Source of the DNA: Banduia mediterranea
GTDB lineage: Bacteria; Pseudomonadota; Gammaproteobacteria; Nevskiales; Nevskiaceae
Direction of reading: 5' to 3'
Length of the DNA: 64,000 nt
Assembly (NCBI RefSeq): GCF_031846245.1
Contig: NZ_JAVRIC010000015.1
Span: forward strand, 1 to 64,000
In this document: piece by piece, positions 27,226-36,443 of the stretch
Layout of the letters: every line of letters starts with the position of its first letter
Position numbering within the stretch: position 1 is the stretch's first letter
Notes under the pieces: generated by a model
The model's input: the letters and a program-made list of their open reading frames with translations, nothing else
Database searches by the model: none
Told to the model about the DNA's origin: nothing
Made by a program: the position numbers and the translations under genes

Positions 27226-28695
27226 ATGACCGAGAAACAGTCGACACCCCCCGAATTGAAGAACGCCTCGCTGTTTCGCGAAAAGGCGTATATCGCGGGC
27301 CGTTGGATTGGTGCCGATGGTGGCGAATCACTAGAGGTTCACAATCCGGCGACCGGTGAGCTGATCGGCCGCGTTCCGAACATGGGCGAGGCCGAGGCGA
27401 TGCGTGCCATCGAGGCCGCCGAGTCCGCGCAGGTCGACTGGTGTGCGCGCACCGGCAAGGAGCGCGCCGCGGTGCTGCGGCGCTTCGCCGATCTGATGAT
27501 GAGCAATCAGGACGATCTGGCGAAGCTGATGACGATCGAGCAGGGCAAGCCGCTGACCGAAAGCCGTGGTGAGATCAGTTATGCGGCTTCGTTCATCGAG
27601 TGGTTCGGCGAGGAAGCCAAGCGGGCCTATGGCGACGTGATTCCGGCGCATCAGCGCGACAGCCGGATACTGGTGCTGAAGCAGGCGATCGGGGTGGCGG
27701 TGGCGATCACGCCGTGGAACTTCCCGGCGGCGATGATCACACGCAAGCTCGGGCCGGCGCTGGCGGCGGGGTGCGCGATGGTGGCGCGGCCCTCGGACGC
27801 GACGCCGTTTTCGGCTCTGGCTCTGGCTGTGCTCGCCGAGGAGGCCGGTGTGCCTGAGGGTGTGTTCTCGGTCATCACCGGCAAGTCGCGTCCGATCGGC
27901 AAGGCTTTCACCGACAGTCCGATCGTGCGCAAGCTGTCGTTTACCGGTTCCACCGAAGTGGGTGCGCAGCTGATGAGCCAGAGTGCCGGTACGCTCAAGA
28001 AGCTCTCGCTGGAACTTGGCGGCAACGCGCCGTTCCTGGTGTTCGACGATGCCGACGTCGACGCTGCGGTGGAGGGCGCAATCGCCTCCAAATACCGCAA
28101 CGCCGGTCAGACCTGCGTCTGCACCAATCGCTTCTACGTGCAGGCCGGCATCCATGACGAATTTGCGGAAAAGCTGGCCGCCGCCGCTGCGGGACTCAAG
28201 CTGGGCAATGGTCTGGATGAGGGTGTGAAGATCGGTCCGCTGATCAGTCCGAGCGCGGTCGACAAGGTGGAGCGCCACATCGCGGACTGTCTGGATCGCG
28301 GCGCCAGGCTGCTGCTGGGTGGCAAGCGCGGGGAGGGCACGTTCTTTCCGCCCACGGTGTTGACCGGCGTTGCTGCCGACGCCTTGCCGATGCGCGAGGA
28401 AACCTTCGGGCCGGTCGCGCCATTGGTGAAGTTCGAGACAGAGGACGAAGGTTTGCGACTCGCCAACGACACCGAGTTCGGCCTGGCCTCGTATTTCTAT
28501 TCGCGCGATGTCTCGCGTGTCTGGCGAGTGTCGGAGGGGCTCGAAAGTGGCATGGTCGGCATCAACACCGGGTTGATCTCGACCGAGCTGGCGCCGTTCG
28601 GCGGCGTCAAGTCCAGCGGTCTGGGGCGCGAGGGCTCCAAGTACGGGATCGACGAATACATGGAACTGAAGTACCTGTGCATGGCCGGCATCTGA
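27226..28695 (+). CDS. gabD: Succinate-semialdehyde dehydrogenase (GabD-like)
   Basis: A 489-aa aldehyde dehydrogenase with PWNFPAAMITRKLGPALAAG, SFTGSTEVGAQLM, LELGGNAPFLVFDDADVD and GQTCVCTNRFYVQ (catalytic Cys between the Thr and Val). These blocks, including the characteristic second Cys two residues after the nucleophile, match GabD-type SSADH, which feeds the 4-aminobutyrate shunt into succinate. The ATG at 27226 follows CGGAGG. It is divergent from astD, with about 200 bases between them, so regulation may be shared. No gabT lies nearby. Confidence 0.9.
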   Translation: MTEKQSTPPELKNASLFREKAYIAGRWIGADGGESLEVHNPATGELIGRVPNMGEAEAMRAIEAAESAQVDWCARTGKERAAVLRRFADLMMSNQDDLAKLMTIEQGKPLTESRGEISYAASFIEWFGEEAKRAYGDVIPAHQRDSRILVLKQAIGVAVAITPWNFPAAMITRKLGPALAAGCAMVARPSDATPFSALALAVLAEEAGVPEGVFSVITGKSRPIGKAFTDSPIVRKLSFTGSTEVGAQLMSQSAGTLKKLSLELGGNAPFLVFDDADVDAAVEGAIASKYRNAGQTCVCTNRFYVQAGIHDEFAEKLAAAAAGLKLGNGLDEGVKIGPLISPSAVDKVERHIADCLDRGARLLLGGKRGEGTFFPPTVLTGVAADALPMREETFGPVAPLVKFETEDEGLRLANDTEFGLASYFYSRDVSRVWRVSEGLESGMVGINTGLISTELAPFGGVKSSGLGREGSKYGIDEYMELKYLCMAGI

Positions 28696-28783
28696 TCCTC
28701 GCCGCGCGCCTGGAGTTGCGGCGCCACTGACACCGGGCGTTTGCGCGGGCCGGTGGTTCCGGGCAATGCTCGCCTGCCCGGAC

Positions 28784-30421
28784 ATGCCCCTGAATCCCAT
28801 GCCGCAACCTGACTGCGATGCCCTGATCATCGGCGGTGGCCACAACGGTCTGGTCTGCGCCGCCTATCTGGCGGCAGCCGGCCTCAAGGTGAGGGTGCTG
28901 GAGCGTCGTGGTGTGGTCGGCGGCGCTGCGGTGACGGAGGAATTCCACCCGGGATTCCGCAATTCGGTGGCGTCCTACACGGTATCGCTGCTCGACCCCA
29001 AGGTGATCCGCGATCTGGAACTCGCGGTGCACGGTCTGCGCATCGTCGAGCGTCGGCTGTCCAATTTCCTGCCGACGGCGGACGGCCGCTATCTCAAGAT
29101 CGGCGCCGGCAAAACCGCGCACGAGGTCGCCCGATTTTCGGCGCGGGATGCCGCGCGGCTTCCGGATTACGCAGAGAGGCTCGATCGCATTGCCGATCTG
29201 CTGCGTGAACTGGTGTTGCAGAGGCCGCCCAACGTCGTTGCCGGCTCGTGGCGCGCCGCATTGCCCGAACTGCTGCGTGCCGCGCGACTGGGCGGACGCC
29301 TGCGCCGTTTGAATCAGGATCAGCGCCGCGAGCTGCTGCGCCTGTTCTCGATCTCGGCCGGCGACTATCTCGACGGCTGGTTCGAATCCGACCCGATCAA
29401 GGCGGCTTTCGGTTTCGATGGCATCGTCGGCAACTACGCCAGTCCGTACTCGCCGGGCTCGGCCTACGTGCTGTTGCATCACGTGTTTGGCGAGGTCAAC
29501 GGCAACAAGGGCGCCTGGGGCCACGCGATCGGCGGCATGGGCGCGATCACGCAGGCGATGGCGAAGTCCGCGCAGGCGCGTGGAGCGACCATCCTCGTGA
29601 ACAGCGCGGTCCGCGAAGTGCTGGTCGAGAACGGCCGGGCGGTGGGCGCGGTGACCGAACAGGGCGCGGTGCTGCGTGCACCGATCGTGATCTCCAACCT
29701 CAATCCCAAACTGCTGTTTCAGCGGCTGATCGACCCGGCGGTGCTGCCGGCCGAGTTCCGCGAACGGATCGCACAATGGCGTTGCGGCTCCGGCACCTTC
29801 CGCATGAACGTAGCCCTGTCGGAACTGCCGGACTTCCGCTGCCTGCCCGGGCGCGAGCTGGCCGAGCATCACACCGCCGGCATCATCCTGGCGCCGGATC
29901 TGCGTTACATGGAGCAGGCCTATTTCGATGCGCGCACGCACGGCTGGGCACGCAGGCCCGTGGTCGAAATGCTGATTCCATCCACCCTGGACGACAGCCT
30001 CGCGCCGCCGGGACAGCACGTCGCCAGTCTGTTCTGCCAGCACTTCGCGCCGGAGTTGCCGGACGGATCGAGCTGGGACCAGCACCGCGAAACGGTCGCT
30101 GACCTGATCGTCGACACCGTCACCGCGCAGGCACCGAATTTCAAGGCCTCGGTGCTGGGTCGGCAGGTCATGAGCCCGCTCGATCTGGAACGGACCTTCG
30201 GCCTGATCGGCGGAGACATCTTTCACGGTGCCCTGAGTCTGGACCAGATGTTCTCGGCGAGGCCGATGCTGGGCTACGCGGACTATCGATCGCCGATCAG
30301 CGGTCTGTACCAGTGCGGTTCGGGCACGCATCCCGGCGGCGGCGTCACCGGTGCGCCGGGACACAATGCCGCAGCCGAGATCATCAAGGATCTGCGCGGC
30401 GGAGTATTCCGGCGTCGCTAG
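28784..30421 (+). CDS. FAD-dependent oxidoreductase, phytoene-desaturase-like (PYROXD2 type)
   Basis: An amine-oxidase/CrtI-fold flavoprotein of about 545 aa. The dinucleotide fold is DALIIGGGHNGLVCAAYLA near the N-terminus, followed by VLERRGVVGGAAVTEE and a C-terminal FAD closing motif GLYQCGSGTHPGGGVTGAPGHNAA. The block GGMGAITQAMAKSAQARGA is typical of the PYROXD2/CrtI-like group. The substrate is unknown; no carotenoid genes are present, so carotenoid desaturation is not supported by context. It follows gabD by about 90 bases on the same strand, but a functional link is speculative. Start 28784 is tentative (28799 is also possible). Confidence 0.85.
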   Translation: MPLNPMPQPDCDALIIGGGHNGLVCAAYLAAAGLKVRVLERRGVVGGAAVTEEFHPGFRNSVASYTVSLLDPKVIRDLELAVHGLRIVERRLSNFLPTADGRYLKIGAGKTAHEVARFSARDAARLPDYAERLDRIADLLRELVLQRPPNVVAGSWRAALPELLRAARLGGRLRRLNQDQRRELLRLFSISAGDYLDGWFESDPIKAAFGFDGIVGNYASPYSPGSAYVLLHHVFGEVNGNKGAWGHAIGGMGAITQAMAKSAQARGATILVNSAVREVLVENGRAVGAVTEQGAVLRAPIVISNLNPKLLFQRLIDPAVLPAEFRERIAQWRCGSGTFRMNVALSELPDFRCLPGRELAEHHTAGIILAPDLRYMEQAYFDARTHGWARRPVVEMLIPSTLDDSLAPPGQHVASLFCQHFAPELPDGSSWDQHRETVADLIVDTVTAQAPNFKASVLGRQVMSPLDLERTFGLIGGDIFHGALSLDQMFSARPMLGYADYRSPISGLYQCGSGTHPGGGVTGAPGHNAAAEIIKDLRGGVFRRR

Positions 30422-30444
30422 GCTTGGCAATATAACGTCAACAA

Positions 30445-30460
30445 GTCCAAAATATTGGAC
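30445..30460. promoter_or_regulatory. Palindromic operator upstream of the XRE-cupin gene
   Basis: GTCCAA-AATA-TTGGAC is a perfect inverted repeat 15-20 bases before the regulator's start codons, in an AT-rich pocket where the promoter -10 should lie. XRE-cupin regulators commonly repress their own promoters through such palindromes, so autoregulation is a reasonable inference. Confidence 0.65.
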
Positions 30461-30474
30461 ATATCCGACAGCCG

Positions 30475-31053
30475 ATGCCGATGAGTACCGACGCCGCCGC
30501 CAATCTGTCCCTCAACGTTCTGGCATTGCGCCGTGGACGCAATCTGTCGCAGGCGCGGCTGGCTGTGCTGGCAGGAATTCCACGTTCGACGATCGCGCAC
30601 ATCGAATCAGGCGCCGGCAATCCTTCCTTGGCCAATCTCGCGCGTCTGTCTGCCGCGCTGGGTGTGGGCATCGAGGAATTGCTGGCGCGCCCGCGCAATG
30701 CCTGCGTGCTGGTGCCGGCCGCGCAGGTTCCGGTACGTCTGCGCGCGAGCGGCCGCGTGCAAGTGGCCGACCTCTTGCCGGAACGTGTACGTGGACTGGA
30801 GATCACGCGCGTGTGCATCGAACCGCAGGCGACGATGCGCGGCACCGCGCACGTGTTCGGGACCAAGGAATACCTGCATACCATCGAGGGTGAGGTTTCG
30901 GTGCTGGTCGCCGGCGAGGTGTTCGTGGTGAGTGTCGGCGATGTGTTCGCGTTTCCGGGCGATCAGGCACATTCCTACGTGAATCGCGGCTCGATCAATG
31001 CCGTGGCGCTGTCGGTGGTGGTGCCGGTGTCGATGGCGGGGCCGGAAGCATGA
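30475..31053 (+). CDS. XRE-family regulator with C-terminal cupin
   Basis: A two-domain regulator of 192 aa. Residues about 15-68 form an XRE helix-turn-helix (ALRRGRNLSQARLAVLAGIP, RSTIAHIESGAGNPSLANLA). A C-terminal cupin (about 110-185) has EVFVVSVGDVFAFPGDQAHSY, a small-molecule or metal-binding barrel. This architecture (SutR/PuuR-like) senses amino acids, polyamines or sulfur compounds; the ligand here is unknown. ATG codons at 30475 and 30481 are both possible. The gene ends in an ATGA overlap with a truncated haemoglobin gene, so the two are co-translated, and a palindrome upstream probably mediates autoregulation. Confidence 0.88.
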   Translation: MPMSTDAAANLSLNVLALRRGRNLSQARLAVLAGIPRSTIAHIESGAGNPSLANLARLSAALGVGIEELLARPRNACVLVPAAQVPVRLRASGRVQVADLLPERVRGLEITRVCIEPQATMRGTAHVFGTKEYLHTIEGEVSVLVAGEVFVVSVGDVFAFPGDQAHSYVNRGSINAVALSVVVPVSMAGPEA

Positions 31054-31466
31054 GTGCGGCAGAGTCGAACGAGCCTACGCTGTACCGGCAGCTTGGAGGG
31101 GACGCGGGTGTGCGCGCTCTGGTCGATGCCTTTTACACACGCATGGACACCGATGCACGGTTTCGTGTGCTGCGCGCGCTGCATCCGCCGTCGCTGGACG
31201 GTTCACGCGACAAGCTCTACTGGTTTCTGTGTGGCTGGAGCGGTGGGCCGGATTACTTCGTGGAGCGCTTCGGGCATCCACGTCTGCGTGCCCGCCATCT
31301 GCCGTTCTCTATCGGGGTGCAGGAACGCGATCAGTGGCTGTGCTGCATGGATGAGGCGATGACACAATGCAAACTGCCGCAGCGGCTCCATCAGCGGCTG
31401 CGGCAGTCGTTCCTGCAGACGGCGGACTGGATGCGCAATCGCGCGGAGCCCGGTTCGCCCGGTTGA
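31050..31466 (+). CDS. Group II truncated haemoglobin
   Basis: A 138-aa 2-on-2 globin. YRQLGGDAGVRALVDAFYTRM opens helix A/B, YWFLCGWSGGPDYFVERFGHP is the E-F region, RARHLPFSIG holds the proximal His, and FLQTADWMRN carries the Trp of helix G typical of group II. Such proteins bind oxygen or NO, or act as redox partners. The start overlaps the regulator stop (ATGA), which makes control by the XRE-cupin protein likely. The C-terminus is complete. Confidence 0.92.
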   Translation: MSAAESNEPTLYRQLGGDAGVRALVDAFYTRMDTDARFRVLRALHPPSLDGSRDKLYWFLCGWSGGPDYFVERFGHPRLRARHLPFSIGVQERDQWLCCMDEAMTQCKLPQRLHQRLRQSFLQTADWMRNRAEPGSPG

Positions 31467-31475
31467 CGCGCGAAA

Positions 31476-32288
31476 TCAGCGAGCTTTCCAGACCGCGTCG
31501 CGGCGCTCCAGGAAGGCACGCGGACCTTCGCGGAAATCCTCGGTGTGCATCAGACGACCGATCGAGCGAATGGTGTTGCGGGCAAGCTCGTCGTCATCGT
31601 GATCTTCGGCCATGCGCAGCAGCTTCATCGCTTCCTGCACCGCCAGCGGTGCGTTGGAGGCGATGCTGCGCGCCAGCTTGAGCGCTTCGTTGAGCACCTT
31701 GTCGTCATCGACGATCATGTTGACGAGCCCGAACTGCTCGGCCTTTCGTGCCGAGATCGGCTCGCCTGTCAGCACCAGCTGGTTGGCGAACACGCGCGGG
31801 ATCGAGCGCGGCAGACGGAAGGCGCCGCCAGCGCCCGGCACCAGGCAGCGTTTGACTTCCGGCAGGCCGAAGGTCGAGTTCTGACCGGCAACGGCCATTT
31901 CACAGGCCAGCACCATTTCGGCACCGCCGCCCAGTGCATGTCCGTGCACGGCGGCGATCCAGGGCTTGCTGCGTGCGGCGAACACGAAGCCGCCGAAACC
32001 GGCCGGCCCGTCGGCGATGTTGCGCCCCTGGCCCTGGCACAGTTCGGTAAGGTCGGCGCCGGCAGAGAAGTTGTTTCCGGCGCCGGTGAGCACGGCCACG
32101 CGGATTTCCGGATCGTGCTCGATCAACCAGACGATGCGCAGCATCTTGCGCGACATCTCCACGTTGACGGCATTGCACACATCGGGACGGTTGAGCGTGA
32201 CCAGCGCGATGTGATCACCGATTTTCTCCATCAGGACTTCGTCGGCTTTGTTGGCGAGTGTCGGGGCGATGGTTTCGGCAGTCCGCAT
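31476..32288 (-). CDS. Enoyl-CoA hydratase/isomerase (crotonase) family
   Basis: A 270-aa crotonase-fold protein. The substrate-binding block VTLNRPDVCNAVNVEM and the oxyanion-hole segments GAGNNFSAGADLTEL and VHGHALGGGAEMVLACEMAV are intact, and the helix after FGLPEVKRCLVPGAGGA carries the usual second acidic position (E of PEVK). It would hydrate or isomerise acyl-CoA thioesters, but the exact substrate is not determinable. It is convergent with the haemoglobin gene, ten bases apart. The pqi operon lies behind it on the other strand. Confidence 0.9.
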   Translation of the reverse strand: MRTAETIAPTLANKADEVLMEKIGDHIALVTLNRPDVCNAVNVEMSRKMLRIVWLIEHDPEIRVAVLTGAGNNFSAGADLTELCQGQGRNIADGPAGFGGFVFAARSKPWIAAVHGHALGGGAEMVLACEMAVAGQNSTFGLPEVKRCLVPGAGGAFRLPRSIPRVFANQLVLTGEPISARKAEQFGLVNMIVDDDKVLNEALKLARSIASNAPLAVQEAMKLLRMAEDHDDDELARNTIRSIGRLMHTEDFREGPRAFLERRDAVWKAR

Positions 32289-32510
32289 GAGTGTCTCCTC
32301 GGTTCTGGCGCGACCTTTTTGTTATGGATTCCTGTCAGGGATTCAGGTGGCGTCCGGTCGCGGAAACCCGCCATTTGCAGCACTATAGTAGTACCTGCCG
32401 TTGGCGTCCGGGAGCCTTCCCCCAAGCCAACGGTCATGTTTTGGGGGCCGGCGGTCTGGCCGCTGCGTTCCCGGAACGCTCTCATAATTCGTGCCGAACC
32501 AGGACTGTCG

Positions 32511-33119
32511 ATGGCGACACAGCCGCTTTGTGTCTGTGAGCACTGCGATGCGGTCTACCGGCGACGCGCGCTGGCCCGTCGCGAAATCGCGCGCTGCCTG
32601 CGTTGTGGCGCGGAGCTGTATCGCGATCAGCGCTACGATCTGAACGCGATGCTGGCGCTGACACTGGCGGCCTTGATCGTGTTCGTGATCGCCAACGTCT
32701 ATCCGATCGTGCGCATCGAAGTTCAGGGCGTGGCCAGCGAAGCGACGCTGTGGGGTGCGATCATGGCGACCTGGAATTCCGGCGTCGGTGTGGTCGCGGC
32801 GCTGGCGGCCGCCACCGTGTTCTTCTTTCCGCTGGGCCAGATTGCGCTGTTCCTGCACGTGTTGCCGGCGCTGCGCCGCGGCCGCGTGCCGGTCCATTTT
32901 AGCGACGCGATGCACGCACTGCGGCTGGTGCAGCCTTGGAGCATGGTCGAGGTGTTCCTGCTCGGTGCCTTGGTGTCGGTGGTGAAGCTGGCGGGCCTGG
33001 CTGAAGTCATTCCGGGCATCGGCCTGTGGGCCTTCGGCATTCTCACGCTGCTGCTGACCACGCTGACCGGCTTCGACCTGCGCCGGCTCTGGGAAATCGC
33101 CGACGGAGCGCGCCGGTGA
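32511..33119 (+). CDS. pqiA: Paraquat-inducible protein A, first half
   Basis: An inner-membrane protein of 202 aa with an N-terminal zinc-ribbon-like pair CEHC / CLRC, then four predicted transmembrane helices (MLALTLAALIVFVIANVYP and others). PqiA proteins act with PqiB and PqiC in lipid transport between the membranes. In E. coli PqiA contains two such modules in one chain; here they are two genes, this one and the next, which overlap at GTGA. The start ATG at 32511 gives a complete CEHC knuckle. It heads the operon pqiA1-pqiA2-pqiB-pqiC. Confidence 0.9.
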   Translation: MATQPLCVCEHCDAVYRRRALARREIARCLRCGAELYRDQRYDLNAMLALTLAALIVFVIANVYPIVRIEVQGVASEATLWGAIMATWNSGVGVVAALAAATVFFFPLGQIALFLHVLPALRRGRVPVHFSDAMHALRLVQPWSMVEVFLLGALVSVVKLAGLAEVIPGIGLWAFGILTLLLTTLTGFDLRRLWEIADGARR

Positions 33120-33754
33120 GCGCCCGGGGCGGGGTCGTCGAGGCACGCGATCTCGGTGTGCTCGGATGCCATGCCTGCGGTCTGGTGAGCCGTGACATCG
33201 GCGCCGACCACAGCCATTGCCCGCGCTGTCGGGCCAGTCTGCATCGCCGCGAACCGGCCAGCATCAGCCGCACCTGGGCGCTGCTGCTGGCGGCGGCGTT
33301 GCTCTATATTCCGGCGAACCTGCTGCCGATCATGAAGACCGCGACCCTGTTCGACAGCCATGCGGACACGATACTGTCCGGCGTGGTGGTGTTGTGGCGG
33401 TCCGGTTCGATCGATCTTGCGATCATCGTGTTCGTCGCCAGCATCGTGGTGCCGATATTCAAGATCGCGGTACTGGCGCTGCTGCTGATCACGGCGCAGC
33501 GTGGCAGCGATTGGCGTCGCCCGGAGCGCGCCAAGCTGTATCGTATGATCGAGTTCATCGGGCACTGGTCGATGCTGGACGTATTTGTCGTCGCCTTGTT
33601 GGCGGCGCTGGTCCACTTCCAGTCGGTGGCGCGCGTCGACGCCGGCCCGGGCGCGATGGCCTTCGGTGCCGTGGTCGTGCTGACAATGCTGGCCTCCCTG
33701 AGTTTCGACCCGCGCCTGACCTGGGATTCCCCGAAAGCACCCCGCAATGACTGA
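33116..33754 (+). CDS. pqiA: Paraquat-inducible protein A, second half
   Basis: The second PqiA module (about 212 aa), starting at a GTG that overlaps the preceding stop (GTGA). Zinc-ribbon Cys pairs CHAC and CPRC lie near residues 17-40, followed by membrane helices (TWALLLAAALLYIPANLLPIM, IIVFVASIVVPIFKIAVLAL, MLDVFVVALLAALVHF). It overlaps pqiB by eight bases (ATGACTGA). Splitting the E. coli-type PqiA into two coupled genes is seen in other proteobacteria. Confidence 0.88.
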   Translation: MSARGGVVEARDLGVLGCHACGLVSRDIGADHSHCPRCRASLHRREPASISRTWALLLAAALLYIPANLLPIMKTATLFDSHADTILSGVVVLWRSGSIDLAIIVFVASIVVPIFKIAVLALLLITAQRGSDWRRPERAKLYRMIEFIGHWSMLDVFVVALLAALVHFQSVARVDAGPGAMAFGAVVVLTMLASLSFDPRLTWDSPKAPRND

Positions 33755-35420
33755 GCAAGACGACATTTCCCGCGACGCCGAGCTGCCCGAACCCGAACTC
33801 GCCACGCCGGGACGCTGGAGCGTTTCGCTGGTGTGGCTGGTGCCGTTGGTCGCGGCGCTGGTCGGTCTGGTGCTGGTGGTGCGCGCTTACCTTCAGGCCG
33901 GGCCCAGCATCACCATTACCTTCGATACCGCCGAAGGCATCGAGCCCGGCAAGACCGAGGTCAAGTACAAGGACGTGGTGGTCGGTAAGGTCAGCTCGGC
34001 CGAGCTGGAAGCCAATCATGAATTCGTGATCGTGCACGTCGACCTGAGCAAGGAGGCCGCATCGCTGGCGGTCGAGGATTCGCGGTTCTGGGTGGTGCGC
34101 CCGCGCGTCGACATGGGCGGCGTCTCCGGCCTGGGAACGCTGCTCTCCGGTGCCTATATCGGTGTCGATGTCGGCCAGTCGGACAAGGCGCGTACCGAGT
34201 TCGAAGGCCTCGAAGTGCCACCGGCCGTGACCAACGATCAGCAGGGCAAACGCTTCCAGTTGCGCAGTTCCGACCTGGGCTCACTCGACATCGGCTCGCC
34301 GGTGTATTACCGCCGTATTCCGGTCGGTCGCGTGGTCGGCTTCGATCTCAATCCGGACGGCCGCAATGTCACGATCCAGGTGTTCGTGGATCATCCCTAC
34401 GATCGCTTTGTCACAAACCGTTCGCGGTTCTGGAATGCCAGCGGCGTGGACGTTTCGGTGAGCACTGGCGGCGTGCGCGTCAATACCCAGTCGCTGGCCA
34501 CGGTGCTGGTCGGCGGCGTCGCCTTCCAGTCGCTGCCCGGTGACGATCCCGGTGAGATGGCCGACATGGATGCGGCCTTTCCGCTGTTCTCCGACCAAAA
34601 TTCGGCGCTGGCGCCTCCGGACGGCGATCAGCTGAAATTGCGCATGCGCTTCTTCCAGTCCGTGCGCGGGCTCGCCGTGGGCGCTCCGGTGGATTTCCAG
34701 GGTATCGAGATCGGCACTGTCTCCGGCATCGAACTCGAATACGATCGCGACAAGAAGCAGTTCGCGGCCCTGATCGATGCCACGGTGTATCCACAACGTC
34801 TCGGCCGTGCCTATCGCGGACTGCGGGACGGCGTCGTCGACCACGACCACGGCGATGAGCAGCCGATCAATGCCGATCGCCAAGTGTTCACGGACATGGT
34901 CAATCAAGGTCTGCGCGCCCAGATGCGTACCGGAAACCTGATCTCCGGCCAGCTCTATATCGCGCTCGCCTTCGAGGCCAAGGCCAAGCCGATGATGGTC
35001 GCCGCCGACGATGGTCAGCCGCTGGAGGTGCCGACTTCGCTGGCCAGCTTCGACCAGATTCAGCAGCAGGTCGCCGACATCGTCGACCGGCTCGACGAGA
35101 TCCCGTTCCGCGACATCGGGCGCGACCTCAGCGACACCGTGCGCAGCGCGCGTGATCTGCTGCGGCAGATCGACGGAGAGGTCACGCCAGAACTACGCCG
35201 GCTGCTCGAGGATGTGCGCGCCACCGTCAATGCGGCCAACCAGAGTCTGGCGCAACCGGATGCGCCGCTGCAGCAGAACCTCACCGAGACGCTGGACGAA
35301 CTCGATCGGGCGGCGCGTTCGATGCGCTCGCTGACCGATTATCTGCAACGGCATCCCGAATCGCTGATCCGAGGCAAGGCCAACGACCCCGATCCCACCG
35401 ACAACTTCCCGAACGAATGA
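33747..35420 (+). CDS. pqiB: PqiB-type MCE-domain lipid transport protein
   Basis: PqiB forms a hollow, membrane-spanning stack of MCE rings that carries lipids through the periplasm. At 557 aa it has one N-terminal membrane helix (SVSLVWLVPLVAALVGLVLVV) and three MCE repeats, each opening with a pattern such as ITFDTAEGIEPGKTEVKYKD, DLGSLDIGSPVYYRRIPVGR and VRGLAVGAPVDFQGIEIG. The C-terminal third is a predicted helical coil (FDQIQQQVADIVDRLDEIPF) that should form the needle. It is coupled with pqiA upstream and with pqiC downstream (ATGA). Confidence 0.93.
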   Translation: MTEQDDISRDAELPEPELATPGRWSVSLVWLVPLVAALVGLVLVVRAYLQAGPSITITFDTAEGIEPGKTEVKYKDVVVGKVSSAELEANHEFVIVHVDLSKEAASLAVEDSRFWVVRPRVDMGGVSGLGTLLSGAYIGVDVGQSDKARTEFEGLEVPPAVTNDQQGKRFQLRSSDLGSLDIGSPVYYRRIPVGRVVGFDLNPDGRNVTIQVFVDHPYDRFVTNRSRFWNASGVDVSVSTGGVRVNTQSLATVLVGGVAFQSLPGDDPGEMADMDAAFPLFSDQNSALAPPDGDQLKLRMRFFQSVRGLAVGAPVDFQGIEIGTVSGIELEYDRDKKQFAALIDATVYPQRLGRAYRGLRDGVVDHDHGDEQPINADRQVFTDMVNQGLRAQMRTGNLISGQLYIALAFEAKAKPMMVAADDGQPLEVPTSLASFDQIQQQVADIVDRLDEIPFRDIGRDLSDTVRSARDLLRQIDGEVTPELRRLLEDVRATVNAANQSLAQPDAPLQQNLTETLDELDRAARSMRSLTDYLQRHPESLIRGKANDPDPTDNFPNE

Positions 35421-36028
35421 TGAGCATGCGAGCCCGGTTTCTGCTGATGGCGGTGCTGATCGTCGGTGTCGCGGCCTGCGCTTCCGAGCCGATCCAGTTC
35501 TACACCTTGATACCGCCGGATTCCGCGATGCCAGCCACGGGCGTGGCCGGCGCGCCGTATCAGATCGAGATGCTGCCGGTGGAGACGCCGACGCAGATCG
35601 ACGGGCCGCAGATGGTGTTGCGCCGGGGCGGCGGCGAGATACTGCTGCTGGAAACCCGGCGCTGGATCGCGCCGGTGGCGGACGAGGTACGCAGCGCGAT
35701 CTCCAACCGGCTGACGCGCGAACTGGGGACCGCCGACGTATACGGTTTACCGCGGACCCGCGACGCGGCGATCTACCGCATCAAGGTCGAGCTGAACCGC
35801 TTCGAGTCCTATCTGGACCGCAGCGCCCTGATCGAGGCCACCTGGTCGGTACGCAAGCTCGATACGGGGGCCGCACCGCTGGTCTGCAAGACGCGCACCG
35901 AGGAGCCGGTGACGGCCGGTTTCCCGGCGCTGGTGGAAGGCCATCAGCGTGCCGTGGTCCGGATCGCGGACGCCATCGCCGCCAGTTTGCGGCAGATGGC
36001 AACGGCCCAGGCCGCGAGCTGTCCCTGA
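35417..36028 (+). CDS. pqiC: PqiC-type outer-membrane lipoprotein
   Basis: A 203-aa lipoprotein with signal peptide MRARFLLMAVLIVGVAAC and the lipobox VAAC. The mature part begins FYTLIPPD, typical of the ABC-type transport auxiliary lipoprotein (PqiC/YmbA) family, which anchors PqiB to the outer membrane. The start overlaps the pqiB stop. Motif length and order are normal, completing a four-gene system. Confidence 0.9.
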   Translation: MMSMRARFLLMAVLIVGVAACASEPIQFYTLIPPDSAMPATGVAGAPYQIEMLPVETPTQIDGPQMVLRRGGGEILLLETRRWIAPVADEVRSAISNRLTRELGTADVYGLPRTRDAAIYRIKVELNRFESYLDRSALIEATWSVRKLDTGAAPLVCKTRTEEPVTAGFPALVEGHQRAVVRIADAIAASLRQMATAQAASCP

Positions 36029-36053
36029 CCCGCCGAAGCGGGCCCGAAGACCC

Positions 36054-36329
36054 TCAGTGCGAGCCCGGTAGCGAACGGCGCAGTTCGGCCAGACTCTCGC
36101 GGACCGATTTCGCGAGCAGGCTGGCGGCGCTGCCGATTTCCTGGGCCGCGTGCTGCCCAGCCTGACGTGTCGGCGCCAGCTCCTGTTGCAGGCGAACCCA
36201 ATCGGCTTTCAGCGAGGTCCAGCGGTCCTTCGCCTCGCTTTTCAGCAGGTGCGCCTGCAGCGCCAGCTCCTGGTAGGCCTGCTCCAGGCTTTCGACATCT
36301 TTCAGGCTGCGAACGTCTTCATGGCTCAT
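36054..36329 (-). CDS. Small helical hypothetical protein
   Basis: A 91-aa protein predicted to be almost wholly alpha-helical (SLEQAYQELALQAHLLKSEA, LKADWVRLQQELAP), with charged heptads that suggest a coiled coil. No family was recognised. It runs opposite to pqiC and htpG and has a plausible ATG at 36329. It is not a shadow: the opposite strand here is intergenic. Confidence 0.6.
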   Translation of the reverse strand: MSHEDVRSLKDVESLEQAYQELALQAHLLKSEAKDRWTSLKADWVRLQQELAPTRQAGQHAAQEIGSAASLLAKSVRESLAELRRSLPGSH

Positions 36330-36443
36330 CGCTTACTCCGGATGGTTGGGTGAAGCGCCATCATGAAGCCCGGCGCGGCGCTGGACATTGACCGGCGTCA
36401 GTCCGGTTGCACCGCCGCTGCGGGGCTGAAAGTCATGGGCGCA

